Below, piece after piece: positions 4,679 to 7,542 of a stretch of DNA of 7,542 nucleotides (position 1 is the first letter of the stretch; each line of letters opens with the position of its first letter). The translations under genes and the position numbers were made by a program. Source of the stretch: Alphaproteobacteria bacterium (GTDB lineage Bacteria; Pseudomonadota; Alphaproteobacteria; DAOWDM01); NCBI GenBank assembly GCA_030639035.1, contig DAOWDM010000076.1, positions 1-7,542 on the forward strand, given 5' to 3'. The notes below the pieces were generated by a model. That model saw only the letters and a list, made by a program, of their open reading frames with translations. It ran no database searches and had not been told where the DNA came from.

Positions 4679-6501
4679 GGTGAGAATAGGGAAAGTTTGA
4701 AGTGATAGACAAGAATACTTTTAAATTCTCGGACTATGTGCAGGGATTCTTTTAGCAGGTCTCGTTCTAGTTTGCTTAAAGTGTGGGTTTGAACGAAGCG
4801 GTCAACGCTTTCACCTGACATGGATTTCCCAAGTAAGGCTGTTAGTTTTAGGTTTAGAAGGAACTGGAATGCTTCTTTTAAGTTTTTAGCAAAAGCTTTT
4901 TCAATTATATCTTTTTCTACAAGAGCATCAATGCGGTCGAATGTGTTGGAAGAACCTATAAGAAGCCCGTTTTCAAGAGCTAATGCTCTGACTCCGTGAA
5001 CTATAGGGAAGATTCCGCCTGTTTTAATGTCTAATCTACCGCTATGAAGTCCTTTTTCGACTTGTAACTGCTTAAAAATACCTAAAGGGGTGTCAAATGT
5101 TATAATAGGCTTAGTAAAATGCGAGAAAAAGCTGTCATTGCTTACAATTTTGGACAATAAATAGCTTCTTGTATCCTCAAATATGGAAAAATCCCCTGCA
5201 ACGGGCTGAGAATCAACAAAAGCAGCTAATTTTACATGAGTTTTTCCATCAGGTTTTAAAATCCATTCTTTTATAGCTGTTTTGTATTCTTTTTGTGATT
5301 TTGACCATTCGGGATTGGAAACCATCATGTTTCCTTTGCATGGAGGATAACCAAAATCAAGCAGAGCCTTTGTAAAAGCCTCACAAACACGCCTAACTTC
5401 TTTCTCATAGAATGAATCATCACGAAGTATTAAGGCGTTGTCTTGGTCAGTTTTTAATACTTGTTCCCTGCGTCCCTCACTGCCCATTACTATCAAGCAA
5501 CTGTTTTTAACCATTTCAGGAGGAGCTATAAATTCAAAAAGACGTTTGAAAATCTTTCTGTTCAAGTCTGTTACAAGCTCTGTTAAATGCTGAATTTTAG
5601 TTCCTCTGCTGTGCAGAGTGAATATCATCGGGGTAATGCTTTTGCTTGCTTCTTCAAGCCCTTTAATGTCTTCTGCTCTGTCAATTTTAAGTGCAACAAG
5701 GTGTGAATGGTCAGAAATATATGACAATAAATCTGTAAGCTCGAGAACTCCTGTTATTTCACCATTTTCCATAACTGGAATGCTGCGGATATGATGTTTT
5801 GTCATAAGAACTTGAGCATCAAACAAAAAATCATCAACATCTATTGTTACATGGTCAAAAACAGCAATATCAGCAACAAGAGTGTCTGTTGACTTTCCGC
5901 TTATAACAACTGCATCTCTAATGTTTATCCCTGATACAAAGCCAACTTTTCCAGCTTTTTTTACAAGCAGAGATGTTATTTTTTTATCTCGCATATAAAT
6001 AGAAGCGTCCCGAATAGTCGTTTCAGGCTCAACAATAGACTGCGAGTGCAGATAAGCGTCCCCTATTCTTGCAACCATAAATGAAGCCAGTTTTTGAGTG
6101 TCTGCTATTGATAGTTGATGTTCTTGTTTCTCTGCAAGACTTTCAGAAAAAAACTGCCCAAAACTTTTGTTTTTAGTCGTAAGTTCAATAAACAGTTTTT
6201 TTGGAATTAGATAACAAATAAGCTCTTCTTGAACTACAAAAGAGTTCTTTGACTTGCCTTTTATTAGTGAAATAGCATCAAAAGTATCTTGAGAGGTGTA
6301 AAAATCAACGATTTCGTCGCCATTTAGCTCTTTAACCTCTCCTTTGATGATTAAATATAAATTTTCAGGAGATTCTCCTGCATTTATCAAAATCTCATCT
6401 GTAGTATAATAAGCAATATCCAGTGATTTAGTTAGGTTTTGACGCTCTTGCTCATTAAGTCTGTCAAAAGGAGGATTTTTAAAACTAAAACTATCAGGCA
6501 T
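4675..6501 (-). CDS. cNMP-binding, CBS-pair and DUF294 nucleotidyltransferase-like regulator
   Basis: A 608-residue cytosolic multidomain protein. Residues about 10-125 form a cyclic-nucleotide-binding-like domain (NAGESPENLYLIIKGEV). Residues about 155-270 are a CBS pair that could sense adenine nucleotides (TTIRDASIYM, HHIRSIPVMENGEITGVLEL). Residues about 290-430 are the DUF294 nucleotidyltransferase-like domain, with GSEGRREQ at 340-347 and the acidic TDQDNA at 351-356 (Asp352, Asp354). The C-terminal part (about 465-605) is the DUF294 substrate-binding-like helical domain with DIKTGGIFPIVHGVRALAL. The domain order resembles GlnD-type signalling transferases, but no target is known. It overlaps the symporter by 8 bp and the exonuclease by 4 bp, so all three are probably translated together; a role in controlling acetate uptake is an inference from this context. 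Confidence 0.9.
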   Translation of the reverse strand: MPDSFSFKNPPFDRLNEQERQNLTKSLDIAYYTTDEILINAGESPENLYLIIKGEVKELNGDEIVDFYTSQDTFDAISLIKGKSKNSFVVQEELICYLIPKKLFIELTTKNKSFGQFFSESLAEKQEHQLSIADTQKLASFMVARIGDAYLHSQSIVEPETTIRDASIYMRDKKITSLLVKKAGKVGFVSGINIRDAVVISGKSTDTLVADIAVFDHVTIDVDDFLFDAQVLMTKHHIRSIPVMENGEITGVLELTDLLSYISDHSHLVALKIDRAEDIKGLEEASKSITPMIFTLHSRGTKIQHLTELVTDLNRKIFKRLFEFIAPPEMVKNSCLIVMGSEGRREQVLKTDQDNALILRDDSFYEKEVRRVCEAFTKALLDFGYPPCKGNMMVSNPEWSKSQKEYKTAIKEWILKPDGKTHVKLAAFVDSQPVAGDFSIFEDTRSYLLSKIVSNDSFFSHFTKPIITFDTPLGIFKQLQVEKGLHSGRLDIKTGGIFPIVHGVRALALENGLLIGSSNTFDRIDALVEKDIIEKAFAKNLKEAFQFLLNLKLTALLGKSMSGESVDRFVQTHTLSKLERDLLKESLHIVREFKSILVYHFKLSLFSP

Positions 6502-7542
6502 CTGTTTCTACTGCTCCTATTCCAATTTGGGCATGAACATTCTGAACATCAAACTTGATTTTTTCCTTTTCAGATTCTTTGCTTTTATCAGTAATAGAAA
6601 ATAAATATATACTTACAAAAGCCGCTGTTACAGAAAACAAAGCAGGGTATTTATAAGGAAATATTGGAGTCTCATTACCTAAAATATCAACCCAAATAGT
6701 AGAACCTAGAACAACAAGCGTAAGCGAGCTTACAAGCCCGATTAGTCCACCATAAAAAGCACCTCTTGAAGTCAACCCTTTCCAATAAAGAGAAAGCACC
6801 AGAACTGGAAAATTGACGGAAGCTGCAATTGCAAAAGCAAGTCCTACCATAAAAGCTATATTCTGTTTTTCAAATAATATCCCAAACAAAACGGCTATAA
6901 GACCAATAATAACAGCTGCAATTTTTGAAATTTGTATTTCTTTATATTCTTTAATTACACCTTTTCTAATTACACATGCGTATAAATCATGGGAAACTGC
7001 TGTAGCTCCTGCAAGTGTTAAACCTGACACAACAGCAACAATAGTTGCAAATGCTACAGCTGAAATAAAGCCTAGAAAAACATCTCCGCCAACGGCTCTT
7101 GCCATATGAATAGCAGCAGTATTACCACCTTCTGACAGCATTTGGACTCCTGTCTCTGAATTTACAAGAACAATCGCTGCAAAGCCTATGATAAAGGTTA
7201 AAATATAAAAATATCCGATAAAGCCTGTAGCATAAAAAACCGATTTTCTAGCAGTCTTAGCATCAGATACTGTAAAGAAACGCATTAAAACATGAGGCAA
7301 GCCAGCAGTTCCAAAAATAAGAGCAATTCCAAGAGAAATTGCTGATATAGGATCTGTTATTAAGCCCCCTGAAGACATAATCGCAGTGCCTTTTTCATGA
7401 GATAAGCGGTAGAAAAACAGTCCAGATGTATGCTCTGAGGCGTCGAATTCAACCGTATGAGAACCCGCAGAGTAACGACCAGAAGCGAGGGTTTCTACTT
7501 TTTGACCTAAAACATTAAATACTGAAAGATTTACATTTTCAG
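6494..7542 (-). CDS. actP: Cation/acetate symporter (ActP-like), C-terminal half with unusual upstream domain; partial
   Basis: Sodium:solute symporter family permease for acetate and related short carboxylates. From the Met at 7378, 294 residues match E. coli ActP closely (recalled): GGLITDPISA, FGTAGLPHVLMRFFTVSDA, RKSVFYATGFIGYFYILTFI, AVSHDLYA, and KQNIAFMVGLAFAIAAS. Seven hydrophobic segments are visible, corresponding to TM7-13 of the 13 expected. The Met at 7378 is internal, not a start: the frame stays open upstream to the window edge, and the residues just before it (HEKGTAIM) align with the ActP loop sequence HPKGVDIM. Further upstream, however, the frame does not look like ActP TM6 but like a FlgD-like/sorting beta domain. 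TM1-6 and the true start lie outside the window, or are absent. It is the first visible gene of the operon with the DUF294 regulator and exonuclease. Confidence 0.88.
   Translation of the reverse strand, partial: ENVNLSVFNVLGQKVETLASGRYSAGSHTVEFDASEHTSGLFFYRLSHEKGTAIMSSGGLITDPISAISLGIALIFGTAGLPHVLMRFFTVSDAKTARKSVFYATGFIGYFYILTFIIGFAAIVLVNSETGVQMLSEGGNTAAIHMARAVGGDVFLGFISAVAFATIVAVVSGLTLAGATAVSHDLYACVIRKGVIKEYKEIQISKIAAVIIGLIAVLFGILFEKQNIAFMVGLAFAIAASVNFPVLVLSLYWKGLTSRGAFYGGLIGLVSSLTLVVLGSTIWVDILGNETPIFPYKYPALFSVTAAFVSIYLFSITDKSKESEKEKIKFDVQNVHAQIGIGAVETDA
7400..7542 (-). other. FlgD-like / type IX sorting-like domain in frame with the symporter
   Basis: The 47 residues upstream of the ActP-like part include VNLSVFNVLGQKVETLASG, SAGSHTVEFDAS and SGLFFYRLS. 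This is the characteristic sequence of FlgD-like Ig domains and type IX secretion C-terminal sorting domains, found mostly at the ends of secreted proteins in Bacteroidetes-like and related phyla. Its usual last strand (of the kind TKKMVLLK) is absent; the frame switches to ActP-like sequence instead. Local GC is higher: 57 of 120 bases at 7381-7500 against 45 of 120 at 7261-7380. It may be a loop insertion, a fusion or an assembly chimera. Confidence 0.75.

Noticed and set aside
6813..7109. 98-codon plus-strand frame opposite the symporter
   Set aside because: An antisense reading of conserved transmembrane sequence; the minus strand encodes clear ActP.
7376..7378. ATG at 7378 as the true start of the symporter gene
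   Set aside because: It corresponds to an internal Met of the ActP TM6-TM7 loop (IM before GG), the preceding residues still match ActP, and the frame is open to the window edge.

Overview
The window reads as a piece of a low-GC Gram-negative chromosome, most likely an alphaproteobacterium. The organism call is an inference. It rests on an HprK of only 145 residues with no N-terminal domain, the form typical of Alphaproteobacteria, together with HldD (LPS heptose synthesis), Lgt, and an ActP half that closely resembles the proteobacterial acetate permease. No rRNA, tRNA, insertion sequence or CRISPR array was seen.

Layout. Positions 1-1569 (minus strand) hold hldD followed 5 bp later by lgt, which is cut by the window start. 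Positions 1570-1913 hold no housekeeping gene but are dense in signals: two divergent promoter candidates, two small hairpins, a compact folded RNA resembling the phage C4/CI antisense RNA family, and a strong rho-independent terminator. This leads on the plus strand into a 95-residue phage-like small protein (1914-2201) and then the short hprK (2238-2675). Positions 2696-3969 (minus strand) carry a tandem pair of pentapeptide-repeat paralogues behind their own promoter (4011-4038). Positions 4058-7542 (minus strand) hold a tightly overlapping operon: acetate/cation symporter, a cNMP-CBS-DUF294 nucleotidyltransferase-like regulator, and a DEDDh exonuclease. This order is a known proteobacterial acetate-uptake neighbourhood.

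Two places deserve attention. First, the RNA element at 1788-1865 shares bases with the terminator stem and also contains a segment antisense to the Shine-Dalgarno region of the small phage-like gene. That suggests an RNA-controlled phage-derived switch placed just upstream of hprK. Second, upstream of its TM7-13 half, the symporter reading frame runs in frame into a FlgD-like/type IX-sorting-like beta domain at the window edge. That is either an unusual domain insertion in a periplasmic loop, a gene fusion, or an assembly chimera.
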